NCBI GenBank assembly: GCA_947374505.1 | Contig: CANCCE010000005.1 | Coordinates: forward strand, 1 to 30,009 | DNA length: 30,009 bases | Origin: Comamonadaceae bacterium | Lineage (GTDB): Bacteria > Pseudomonadota > Gammaproteobacteria > Burkholderiales > Burkholderiaceae_C | Direction of reading: 5' to 3' | Shown here: one piece after another, positions 24,193 to 30,009 of the stretch | How the letters are laid out: each line of letters starts with the position of its first letter | Position numbering within the stretch: position 1 is the first letter of the stretch | The notes under the pieces: model-generated | The model's input: the letters and a program-made list of their open reading frames with translations, nothing else | Told to the model about the DNA's origin: nothing | The model's database searches: none | Translations under genes and position numbers: made by a program

Positions 24193-24945
24193 ATGACTTC
24201 ATTCCCTTCTCTTCTTTCTTCCGCCCGCCATTCCAGCATCGCCGCTTTCGGGCTGGCCTTGAGCTTGCTCGCCGGCACCTCGGCTTGGGCTCAAGAAGCC
24301 GCGATTCGTAAAAATCTGAGCGAACGTCTGCCCACGCTGCCCAAGATTGAAGAAGTCAGCAAGACCCCAATGAACGGCCTCTTTGAAGTCCGCGTCAATG
24401 GCAACGATCTTTTTTACACCGATGCCGATGGCAACTTTCTCATTCAGGGCAGCCTGATTGACACGAAAGCAAAAAAGAACCTGACGGACGAACGGACCGA
24501 AAAACTCAACGCAGTGGCCTTTGACGCGCTGCCTTTGAAAGACGCATTCACCATCGTGCACGGCAACGGCAAACGCAAGATGGCGGTCTTCGAAGACCCG
24601 AATTGCGGCTATTGCAAACGCTTTGAGCGTGACCTGCAAAAGGTCAACGACGTGACGATCCATCTGTTTCTATTCCCTATCCTGAGCCCTGACTCCACCG
24701 AAAAAGCCAAGGCCGTCTGGTGTTCCAAAGACAAAGCCAAAGCTTGGGCCGACATGATGCTGCAGGGCAAAACGCCCGCAGCCGGGAGCTGCGACAGCTC
24801 GGTTTTGGCGCGCAATGTTGAGTTCGGCAAGAAGTACCGCATCACCGGTACCCCGACTGTGATTTTTGCTGATGGCACCCGCGTCCCAGGCGCCATCAGC
24901 TCGCAACAGGTTGAAAAATATTTGGCTGAAGCCAAAGCCCCCTGA
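24193..24945 (+). CDS. dsbC: Thiol:disulfide isomerase DsbC family
   Basis: A 250-residue protein with AGGA eight bases before the ATG. Signal peptide: residues 1-33, ending TSAWAQ. The N-terminal dimerisation domain (about 35-100, containing NGLFEVRVNGNDLFYTDADGNFLIQGSLID) is followed by a thioredoxin-fold domain with EDPNCGYCKRFE, active-site Cys138 and Cys141, and a cis-proline loop GTPTVIFADG. This is the layout of DsbC, a periplasmic isomerase and reductase of wrong disulfides, kept reduced by DsbD. Two extra cysteines (VWCSKD, GSCDSS) match the structural disulfide seen in DsbC. It precedes the M61 peptidase gene by 22 bases. Confidence 0.93.
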   Translation: MTSFPSLLSSARHSSIAAFGLALSLLAGTSAWAQEAAIRKNLSERLPTLPKIEEVSKTPMNGLFEVRVNGNDLFYTDADGNFLIQGSLIDTKAKKNLTDERTEKLNAVAFDALPLKDAFTIVHGNGKRKMAVFEDPNCGYCKRFERDLQKVNDVTIHLFLFPILSPDSTEKAKAVWCSKDKAKAWADMMLQGKTPAAGSCDSSVLARNVEFGKKYRITGTPTVIFADGTRVPGAISSQQVEKYLAEAKAP

Positions 24946-24967
24946 ACACGCAACCGATTGACACTTT

Positions 24968-26788
24968 ATGACTTCCTCCAAGTCAGCGAATTCACGTTCT
25001 TCTACCAGCCCTTCCATCCACTACCGCGTTGAAATCTCTGACCTGCAGGCGCATCTTTTCAAGATCACGCTGACGGTAGCCGAACCTGCGGCGCTGCAAA
25101 AATTTTCTCTGCCAGTGTGGATCCCCGGCAGCTACCTGGTGCGTGAGTTCTCCGGCCACTTGCAGCAACTCCAGGCCAAGCAAGGCCGCCGAACGCTGGT
25201 TGCAGGTCAGATCGCACAGATCGATAAATGCAGCTGGCAAATTCGCTGTTCGCCAGCCCGCCCATTGGTGCTGGTGTATGAGGTGTATGCCAACGACCAC
25301 TCGGTGCGCACAGCCATCCTTGGCGAGGCGCGTGGATTTTTCAACGGTACCAGCCTCTGTCTGCGCGTCGAAGGACAAGAACACAGCGTCCATGAGTTGG
25401 ACATCGTGGCCCCCAAAGCCAAGCCAGACTGGTCACTGGCGACCGGACTGGCACCCCACAAAATCAGCAAGAACGGGTTCGGTCGCTACCGCGCCAAGGA
25501 CTACGACGAACTGGTCGACAGCCCGGTCGAGATGGGCGCTTTTTGGATCGGCAATTTCAAGGCCTGCGGCGTGCCACACCGCTTTGTCGTGGCTGGTGCC
25601 GCGCAAAGTTTTGACGGAGCACAACTGCTGGCCGATACGCAAAAAATCTGTGAGGCCGAAATTCGTTTTTGGCACGGCAGCAAGAAACCGCCGTTCAAAC
25701 ATTACCTCTTCATGCTGAACGCCGTTGACGACGGTTATGGCGGGCTGGAGCACCGCAACTCGACCGCTCTCATTTGCAACCGGCGCGACTTGCCACGGCT
25801 TGGTGAAATGAAAATTTCTGAGGGCTACACCACGCTGCGCGGCCTCATCAGCCACGAGTATTTCCACACTTGGAACGTCAAGCGTCTGCGCCCCGCAGAG
25901 TTCGCCCACTACGACTACACCCGCGAAAATTACACACAACTGCTGTGGTTTTTTGAAGGCTTCACCAGCTACTACGACGACCTGATGCTGCGCCGTTGCG
26001 GCCTGCTTGACAACGCCGGCTACCTCAAGCTGCTGAACAAAACCATCAACCAAGTGATGCAGTCGCCGGGCCGATTGGTTCAGTCGGTGGCTGAGGCCAG
26101 TTTTGATGCGTGGGTCAAGTACTACCGGCAAGACGACAACACGCCCAACGCCACCATCAGCTACTACACCAAAGGGGCGCTGGTGGCGCTGTGCTTTGAC
26201 CTCAGCCTGCGCGCACCCACCGGGCAAAACGAAGCCGGTACAGGCCCCAGCAAAAGCAGTACGCTCGACGAGGTGATGCGCTCGCTGTGGGCGCGCTGCG
26301 ACGGTGGCCCCATGACCGAAGACGATTTTGCAGCCGCCCTGCTGAGTGCCAGCGGCAGAGACTTCAACGCCGAACTGACCCACTGGGTACACGGCAAGGC
26401 CGAATTGCCGCTGAAAGCATTGTTAGAGAAACACGGTCTGGCGGTGTTCGAAGAACCCGCACAACTGGCGCAGCGTTTGGGTTTGCGCGTAACAGAGTCT
26501 CAAGGCGTCGTGGTCAAGACCGTGCTGCGCGGTGGTACGGCAGAACGCGCCGGCTTCGCACCCGGCGATGAGTGGCTGGGCATTGAAGAAGCCAAGACCG
26601 GCTGGCGCATGAACAAACTCGACGACCTGCTGCTCTACGCCGGCAACAAAAATAAAATGCAAGCGCTGGTGGCTCGCGACAAACGCTTGCTGCGGCTGCC
26701 CCTCACCTTGCCGGCAAATGTCACCACCTGGCGCCTCGCCATCCAAGACACGACCCGAGTCAACCAATGGCTGAATCCCACGGCTTAA
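24968..26788 (+). CDS. M61-family (glycyl aminopeptidase-like) metallopeptidase with PDZ domain
   Basis: A 606-residue protein. The N-terminal beta-rich domain contains LPVWIPGSYLVREFSGHLQ, and the zinc site HEYFH lies at His296/Glu297/His300 with the third ligand Glu330 in WFFEGFTSYYDDL. These spacings are those of M61 peptidases. A PDZ-like region follows at about residues 490-570 (GVVVKTVLRGGTAERAGFAPGDEWLGI). No signal peptide is seen, so the enzyme is predicted cytoplasmic, unlike some family members. It is the third gene in a UbiH-DsbC-M61-crotonase row that may be a Burkholderiales housekeeping neighbourhood; I know of no functional link between them. Confidence 0.92.
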   Translation: MTSSKSANSRSSTSPSIHYRVEISDLQAHLFKITLTVAEPAALQKFSLPVWIPGSYLVREFSGHLQQLQAKQGRRTLVAGQIAQIDKCSWQIRCSPARPLVLVYEVYANDHSVRTAILGEARGFFNGTSLCLRVEGQEHSVHELDIVAPKAKPDWSLATGLAPHKISKNGFGRYRAKDYDELVDSPVEMGAFWIGNFKACGVPHRFVVAGAAQSFDGAQLLADTQKICEAEIRFWHGSKKPPFKHYLFMLNAVDDGYGGLEHRNSTALICNRRDLPRLGEMKISEGYTTLRGLISHEYFHTWNVKRLRPAEFAHYDYTRENYTQLLWFFEGFTSYYDDLMLRRCGLLDNAGYLKLLNKTINQVMQSPGRLVQSVAEASFDAWVKYYRQDDNTPNATISYYTKGALVALCFDLSLRAPTGQNEAGTGPSKSSTLDEVMRSLWARCDGGPMTEDDFAAALLSASGRDFNAELTHWVHGKAELPLKALLEKHGLAVFEEPAQLAQRLGLRVTESQGVVVKTVLRGGTAERAGFAPGDEWLGIEEAKTGWRMNKLDDLLLYAGNKNKMQALVARDKRLLRLPLTLPANVTTWRLAIQDTTRVNQWLNPTA

Positions 26789-26850
26789 GGCCGCTTGGTT
26801 CAAAATAGCGCGACGCCATTTTTTCCACATAAAAACCAACGAGGAACCGC

Positions 26851-27639
26851 ATGAGCTACGAAACGATTTTGATCAGCCGCCAAGGCCCGGACAGCCGCCA
26901 AGTTGGCATCATCACGCTGAACCGGCCAAAGCAACTCAACGCGTTGAATGACCAGCTGATGGACGAGCTGGGCACTGCGCTCACCGCATTTGACGCGGAC
27001 GAACACATCGGCTGCATCATCTTGACCGGCAGCGAGAAAGCCTTTGCGGCGGGAGCAGACATCAGCGCTATGGCCGAACTCAACTTCGCCGACGTCTACG
27101 GCAAAGACTTCATCACCCGCAACTGGGAACAAATTCGCCAAGTACGCAAACCGGTGATTGCGGCAGTGAGCGGTTTTGCGCTGGGCGGCGGCTGTGAGCT
27201 GGCCATGATGTGCGACTTCATCATTGCGGCTGACAACGCGCGCTTCGGCCAGCCGGAAATCAAGCTCGGCATCATTGCCGGTGCTGGAGGCACGCAGCGT
27301 TTGCCGCGCGCAGTGGGCAAAGCCAAAGCCATGGACATGGCCCTGACCGGACGCATGATGGACGCCGCCGAAGCTGAACGCGCCGGACTCGTCAGCCGCG
27401 TCGTGCCCTTCGACAAGCTGATGGACGAGGCACTGGGTGCCGCGCTGATGATTTGCGATTACGGGCAAAACAGCGTGATGGCCACCAAAGAGTCCGTGAA
27501 CCGGGCCTTTGAAAGCACCTTGTCAGACGGCCTGATGTTTGAGCGCCGCCTGTTCCACGCCATGTTTGCCACCAGCGACCAGAAGGAAGGCATGCAGGCA
27601 TTCCTCGCTAAACGCAAACCGGTGTTCGCACACCGTTGA
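26851..27639 (+). CDS. Enoyl-CoA hydratase (short-chain, canonical crotonase)
   Basis: A 262-residue protein with GAGGAA about seven bases before the ATG. The N-terminus VGIITLNRPKQLNALNDQLMDEL, the oxyanion-hole segments AFAAGADI and VSGFALGGGCEL, and the catalytic glutamates Glu116 (GGGCEL) and Glu136 (GQPEIKLG) are all canonical. It resembles broad-range short-chain hydratases of fatty acid or phenylacetate beta-oxidation much more than the crotonase at 4985. It is the last plus-strand gene before the tRNA; its stop codon lies in the -35 box of the tRNA promoter. Confidence 0.93.
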   Translation: MSYETILISRQGPDSRQVGIITLNRPKQLNALNDQLMDELGTALTAFDADEHIGCIILTGSEKAFAAGADISAMAELNFADVYGKDFITRNWEQIRQVRKPVIAAVSGFALGGGCELAMMCDFIIAADNARFGQPEIKLGIIAGAGGTQRLPRAVGKAKAMDMALTGRMMDAAEAERAGLVSRVVPFDKLMDEALGAALMICDYGQNSVMATKESVNRAFESTLSDGLMFERRLFHAMFATSDQKEGMQAFLAKRKPVFAHR

Positions 27640-27664
27640 AAACGAAACTTGAACCCGCTATAAT
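27636..27664 (+). promoter_or_regulatory. Strong sigma70 promoter of the tRNA gene
   Basis: TTGAAA (27636-27641), a 17-base spacer and a perfect TATAAT (27659-27664) predict a start about seven bases after the -10, five bases before the mature tRNA 5' end. The -35 overlaps the stop codon (27637-27639) of the upstream hydratase gene. Confidence 0.8.
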
Positions 27665-27675
27665 CTTTGACGCGC

Positions 27676-27752
27676 GGTGATATAGCTCAGTTGGTTAGAG
27701 CGCAGCATTCATAATGCTGATGTCGGTGGTTCAAGTCCACCTATCACCACCA
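27676..27752 (+). tRNA. tRNA-Met (anticodon CAT), elongator type
   Basis: A complete cloverleaf of 77 bases with encoded CCA. Acceptor GGTGATA/TATCACC, D stem GCTC/GAGC, anticodon stem CAGCA/TGCTG with loop TTCATAA (CAT at 27710-27712), and T stem GGTGG/CCACC with TTCAAGT loop all pair perfectly. Position 1-72 is a pair and the anticodon stem lacks the three GC pairs of the initiator, so it is not fMet. A tRNA-Ile reading AUA after lysidine modification shares the CAT anticodon and cannot be fully excluded. It sits at the boundary between GC-rich core DNA and an AT-rich region starting with an integrase remnant. Confidence 0.95.
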
Positions 27753-27763
27753 GATTTCTGAGA

Positions 27764-27797
27764 AGCCGTTGATCCATAAGGGTTAGCGGCTTTTTTT
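27764..27797 (+). terminator. Rho-independent terminator after the tRNA
   Basis: AGCCGTTGATCC (27764-27775) pairs over twelve positions, including G-U pairs, with GGGTTAGCGGCT (27780-27791) around an ATAA loop, and is followed by a run of T to 27797. It is eleven bases downstream of the tRNA CCA end. Confidence 0.85.
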
Positions 27798-27837
27798 ATG
27801 CCGATTTTCTGTCAGGTGCATCACAAAGGTAATGCAC

Positions 27838-28110
27838 ATGGCACAGAACTTTCTGATTTCTTCCAGGCATGGGACTGTCTACTATTTCAGGAGACGTGTA
27901 CCCAACGACTTGCGAGACACCATCGGCAGACCTTATTTGGTCAGGACGCTTGAAACAAACCAACGCAGATTGGCCGTTGTACTGGCTCGAGCTTGCGCAG
28001 CCAGAACAGATGCGCTCTTTCAAAAGCTGCGCGACATGAAAAAGGCGAAACTCGACGGCAACCGATTCGACTACATGGCATTCCCCCAATTCACTAGACA
28101 TCTTTCATAG
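27838..28110 (+). pseudogene. N-terminal remnant of a tyrosine-recombinase integrase
   Basis: A 90-codon reading frame from ATG 27838, with AAAGG eight bases upstream. NFLISSRHGTVYYFRRRVPNDLRDTIGRPYLVRTLETNQRRLAVVLARACAARTDALF is very close to the N-terminal DUF6538-type domain of phage and island integrases (GTYYFRRRVPxDLR, then RxSLxTxxxxxA). A full integrase has about 350-450 residues with core-binding and catalytic domains, and none of this follows: the frame stops at 28108-28110 and neither the next 120 bases nor other frames show integrase motifs. It starts 86 bases after the tRNA 3' end, the usual arrangement for tRNA-targeting elements. I read it as a decayed integrase; the stub may still be transcribed. 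Confidence 0.7.
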
Positions 28111-28234
28111 CGCAGTGGGGAAGCATCAGGACCTTATATGGAGATGGAGAGAAAATTTGGTTCGCTAACATATCACCAAATATTGATCCTCCAAAGCCAA
28201 AAAAGCATCTAAAAAAGTATTGCCTTAATGAACG

Positions 28235-28765
28235 CTATTTTCTTTTCACGATTTTTTTCACTTGATCAAACAGTGCTTCGGAGTTTTCAACATTATTTAC
28301 TCGAACCCCGCTCTTCCCTGAGTCGTCTTCACCTGCGCTGGTCGCACGGGTAGATAGTACAATTGTGCCAAGACTATACTGCCGTTGAAAAAACCCCTCG
28401 GTTAAACTTACTTCCGAGACTTGATCGTAATATACGGTTTTCCTTTGTTTAGTCAGAAAACCTTCCAAGAACTCAACTCTGTCCTCGTAGAACTTAAACG
28501 AACTTAGTTCATAATTTTTCTTTGTTAGATACAACCTAATGATAGGTAGAAATATGAAAACAGCAACACCAATAACCAAAAAATAGTTAACTTTTGGGGG
28601 CTCTAGTCCAATTATCTCAAATCCAGCCGGGATCAGAAACGTTCCAAACGTTCCGAAGAACATGCCTGCCCAAAACGTAAGGAAAAGATGAACAAGGAGA
28701 TTTTGAATAAGAAAGAGCCCCATGTAATACTTGGGCCGAAGTTCTAGAGCAGGTACATCAGACAT
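28235..28765 (-). CDS. Membrane protein with bacterial PH domain (bPH_2 / YdbT-like)
   Basis: A 176-residue protein. Two hydrophobic segments (about 14-40 and 61-78) are followed by a short positively charged turn and a soluble domain TKKNYELSSFKFYEDRVEFLEGFLTKQRKTVYYDQVSEVSLTEGFFQRQYSLGTIVLST, which is the pattern of the bacterial Pleckstrin-like domain of YdbS/YdbT/YvbH-type proteins. The C-terminal tail has a charged loop then VRVNNVENSEALFDQVKKIVKRK, consistent with the end of that domain. Function of this family is unknown. It is AT-rich compared with the genes left of the tRNA and stands alone in the island-like region, about 470 bases from the tRNA. A weak AGAG lies before the ATG at 28765. 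Confidence 0.75.
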   Translation of the reverse strand: MSDVPALELRPKYYMGLFLIQNLLVHLFLTFWAGMFFGTFGTFLIPAGFEIIGLEPPKVNYFLVIGVAVFIFLPIIRLYLTKKNYELSSFKFYEDRVEFLEGFLTKQRKTVYYDQVSEVSLTEGFFQRQYSLGTIVLSTRATSAGEDDSGKSGVRVNNVENSEALFDQVKKIVKRK

Positions 28766-28915
28766 GTTAATTTTTCTCTTGGATAATAGTAGAGATCCGA
28801 CCGACGTGTAGAAAAGAGCAAACTTGCTTAAGGCACAAAAACTTTTCGTATCCGCCTGCTAATGGACCGCACTTAATGGCTGCGTCTGACAGGTCAGAAG
28901 CGGGACCTTTAAAGT
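28766..28915. other. Intergenic stretch with a short palindrome
   Basis: No gene seen. It carries TCTGAC AG GTCAGA (28885-28898), a perfect six-base-arm palindrome, and two similar words TAATGGACCGC and TAATGGCTGCG in tandem just before it. The stretch leads into the long inverted repeat starting at 28916. Confidence 0.4.
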
Positions 28916-29034
28916 TGGCGAATTCAAGTACGATGTGTAATTTTTATTAACCGCAAAAACGAGGTTAATAATGTTTAGCATGCAAAGCTTCGTGACCTGT
29001 AAGTCGAAATTACACTTCGTACTTGAATCCGCCA
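28916..29034. repeat. Long imperfect inverted repeat with nested hairpin
   Basis: The 28-base arm at 28916-28943 matches the reverse complement of 29007-29034 at 26 of 28 positions, the mismatches lying at arm positions 6 and 19. Inside, TTATTAACC (28944-28952) and GGTTAATAA (28963-28971) form a second perfect nine-pair hairpin starting right at the end of the outer arm. The 119-base unit could be a small non-autonomous element (MITE-like), a folded RNA, or the leader of the small gene at 28971. No clear target-site duplication or attC-type GTTRRRY core is seen at its ends. Confidence 0.65.
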
Positions 29035-29165
29035 TTGAAGAGGCTATTCACATTTATCGTTCAATTCACAATAATCGTGCTCTAGCAATTTACACTCTTA
29101 GGTTCAATGTATTTCCTCGTGAAAACCCTGATAGCTCAACTTTAAATGCCTTGCGCCCTGCGTGA
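28971..29165 (+). CDS. Possible small protein, 64 residues, starting inside the inverted repeat
   Basis: The ATG at 28971 is preceded at six bases by GAGG (28961-28964), a good ribosome site, and GG of this site lies in the nested stem TTATTAACC/GGTTAATAA, so translation could be controlled by RNA folding. The product starts MFSMQSFVTCKSKLHFVLESAIEEAIHIY and has no recognised domain, transmembrane segment or repeat. Its 3' end lies in a terminator-like hairpin (29152-29188), so gene and hairpin could form a short transcript. It is AT-rich like its surroundings. A chance reading frame in a repetitive element is quite possible. Confidence 0.3.
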   Translation: MFSMQSFVTCKSKLHFVLESAIEEAIHIYRSIHNNRALAIYTLRFNVFPRENPDSSTLNALRPA

Positions 29166-29188
29166 AAGGCAAGCCAGCGCGTTTTTTT
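29152..29188 (+). terminator. Terminator-like hairpin with seven T
   Basis: TGCGC (29152-29156) pairs with GCGCG (29177-29181) as an outer stem (including one G-U), with TGC/GCA (29159-29161 and 29169-29171) as an inner stem, and seven T follow directly at 29182-29188. It overlaps the stop codon of the possible small gene. The stem is interrupted, so efficiency may be moderate. Confidence 0.45.
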
Positions 29189-29305
29189 GGCTTCAATTGC
29201 TAACTGGATGGATTCAAGCTTACTGAAGAACAACCAATTTCACAATATGAAATTAATAAATTCAAGTTTTTCAAGAATTTTTTAGAAAAATTCTGAGGAT
29301 CGGTA
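29189..29305. other. AT-rich stretch with two short perfect hairpins
   Basis: No gene seen. AATTTCA (29236-29242) pairs with TGAAATT (29248-29254), and AGAATTTTT (29274-29282) pairs with AAAAATTCT (29286-29294) around a TAG loop. Both are AT-only or nearly so and neither has a classical U-tract after it. Confidence 0.4.
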
Positions 29306-29419
29306 AGCGGCCTTGCCCTAAAACTACCGTTTACAGGGTGCCCCCCCCCCTTTTTTTTTGCTGGCTTAATGAATTAGGGAGAGTGGGCAATTCCGCCGCC
29401 TCAGGGGCCGCTCTTTTTT
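29306..29419 (+). ncRNA. Candidate structured RNA or large-loop terminator, with C10T9 run
   Basis: AGCGGCC (29306-29312) and TTGCCC (29313-29318), directly adjacent, pair with GGGCAA (29385-29390) and GGCCGCT (29406-29412), giving a long-range two-part stem closed by six T (29414-29419). A competing hairpin CGGTA/TACCG (29301-29305 with 29325-29329) is also possible. The enclosed loop contains ten C then nine T (29341-29359) and no long reading frame. I do not recognise the fold as a known riboswitch or small RNA. The call is a structure prediction by eye and may be an accident. Confidence 0.25.
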
Positions 29420-29700
29420 AATCTGATAGCGCTACATCCGATGAACTTACGGAGAAATGCCAGCGCACAAGCATACGGAACAATGTGCTGCAAATTTTCG
29501 ACAATGCAGGTTAGAAGCTGACCCGAACCATTGCAGAACCTATCAAGCCGTGTCAAAAACCAACATAGCGGGTCACTTTTCTTTTTGACGGTACTTTTAC
29601 AAATTCGCCTCAAAGAAACAAGCATCTATGCGGGTTGCAGCCTATTTTTCAATGGAATCTCTCCCATTTTTCGGTTTCAGACAGTGTCAGGAACCCTCAG
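29420..29700. other. Gene-poor stretch before the terminator
   Basis: No convincing gene: the reading frames here have no ribosome site, no domain and unlikely composition. GACCCG (about 29519-29525) and CGGGTC (about 29567-29573) are complementary across a 40-base loop, followed by a T-rich run, and could be a weak hairpin. The words ATAGCGGGT, TATGCGGGTT and ATAGCGGGTT recur three times between 29563 and 29730, the last as part of the terminator at 29701. Confidence 0.35.
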
Positions 29701-29733
29701 AACCCGCATGCTTAGACGCATAGCGGGTTTTTT
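29701..29733 (+). terminator. Rho-independent terminator-like hairpin
   Basis: AACCCGC (29701-29707) pairs with GCGGGTT (29723-29729), extended by ATGC/GCAT (29708-29711 and 29718-29721) with one bulged A, followed by T to 29733. It could end a transcript reading rightward from the island-like region. It lies about 120 bases upstream of the CapA-like start. Confidence 0.6.
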
Positions 29734-29854
29734 GTTGCCTCAAGCAATCTCACGAGATAGACCAGGACAAAGTTACACTTTACTTTCCAAGCTTTTTCTG
29801 TATTCTCATCAGCTCATCTTTTTTACCAGATCACAGGCCTGCTAGCTTCTATCT

Positions 29855-30009
29855 ATGAGTATTCAACTGACCCTCACGGGTGACGTCAACTTGATGAACG
29901 TCCAAGACCCGCACATTCCATTTAGACAAATTTCTTCGGTATTACAAAAATCTGATCTGGTGTTCAGTAATTTGGAATGCTGCTTATTCACCCCGCAGGC
30001 TGACCACTC
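29855..30009 (+). CDS. CapA-family protein, N-terminal fragment (truncated by window)
   Basis: From ATG 29855 the frame stays open to the window end (51 full codons and two extra bases). LTLTGDVNLMN followed by IPFRQISSVLQKSDLVFSNLECCLF is the start of the CapA group of the calcineurin-like phosphoesterase fold: GDV carries a metal-binding aspartate, and NLEC is the conserved asparagine-containing second motif. CapA proteins take part in poly-gamma-glutamate capsule synthesis in bacilli; in proteobacteria the role is mostly unknown. No ribosome site is visible before the ATG, so the start is tentative. Codon usage is AT-richer than in the core genes left of the tRNA. The rest of the protein is outside the window. 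Confidence 0.72.
   Translation, partial: MSIQLTLTGDVNLMNVQDPHIPFRQISSVLQKSDLVFSNLECCLFTPQADH

Noticed and set aside
25433..26392. Long open frame on the minus strand inside the M61 peptidase gene
   Set aside because: It runs fully antisense to a gene with intact catalytic motifs; GC-rich genes often leave open antisense frames, and the translation shows no domain.
28916..29034. Integron attC site
   Set aside because: The inverted-repeat shape suggested it, but the flanking GTTRRRY/RYYYAAC core sites and an integron integrase are missing.
28860..29190. Retron or other reverse-transcriptase-linked RNA
   Set aside because: The folded region recalls msr/msd, but no reverse transcriptase gene lies nearby in the window.
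29531..29845. 104-codon plus-strand frame and an overlapping 74-codon minus-strand frame at 29401-29625
   Set aside because: Neither has a ribosome site, a domain or clear coding character, and the first crosses the terminator hairpin at 29701.
27753..30009. Second attachment site (copy of the tRNA 3' end)
   Set aside because: I looked for copies of TTCAAGTCCACC and TATCACCACCA on both strands by eye and saw none; it may lie outside the window.
1..30009. CRISPR arrays, complete insertion sequences, rRNA genes
   Set aside because: No regularly spaced direct repeats, transposase-like proteins or rRNA-like sequence were seen.

Overview
The window looks like a chromosome segment of a betaproteobacterium, most likely Burkholderiales and perhaps Comamonadaceae (Rhodoferax/Polaromonas-like). 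I infer this from three orphan Bug/TctC solute receptors, the mix of CoA-dependent acid-catabolism enzymes, and the moderately GC-rich coding style. No species-specific marker is present, so this placement is an inference.

Layout. Positions 1-1860 hold the C-terminal part of a SNF2-type helicase cut by the left edge, followed by a small exported or membrane hypothetical protein on the minus strand and an unusually AT-rich intergenic stretch. Positions 2780-7709 form a plus-strand operon-like run: TctC receptor, class III CoA-transferase, crotonase-family hydratase, HMG-CoA-lyase-like enzyme and IclR regulator. An exported M20 peptidase (CPG2 type) follows. Positions 9216-14471 form a tight minus-strand operon, in transcription order MmgE/PrpD, LeuD-like small subunit, LeuC-like large subunit, metal-dependent hydrolase (TIM barrel) and PrpF-like isomerase. 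It diverges from a second MmgE/PrpD gene plus a second TctC receptor (14593-17068), with an 18-bp imperfect palindrome between them. This 2.8-17 kb block reads as one catabolic locus. A plausible logic is uptake of a tri- or branched dicarboxylate, then dehydration, isomerisation and/or decarboxylation (aconitase-type hydro-lyase, PrpF, two MmgE/PrpD), then CoA activation, hydration and retro-Claisen (aldol-type) cleavage, as in itaconate breakdown but with different enzyme families. The substrate cannot be read from the sequence.

Positions 17176-22883 hold a putative lipoprotein with a methyltransferase-like fold, a GH13_18 sucrose-phosphorylase-family enzyme, a third TctC receptor with a Tat-like signal, an MFS exporter and a MOSC protein. 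Positions 22989-27639 are typical housekeeping genes: a UbiH-type hydroxylase, DsbC, an M61 peptidase with a PDZ domain, and an enoyl-CoA hydratase.

A tRNA with a CAT anticodon (27676-27752, strong promoter and terminator) marks a sharp change. To its right the DNA is visibly AT-rich and gene-poor, begins with the N-terminal stub of a tyrosine integrase, and carries a PH-domain membrane protein, a 119-bp inverted-repeat structure containing a possible 64-codon gene, several hairpins and a C10T9 run. It ends in the first codons of a CapA-type gene cut by the right edge. I read this as the scar of an integrated element at a tRNA gene.
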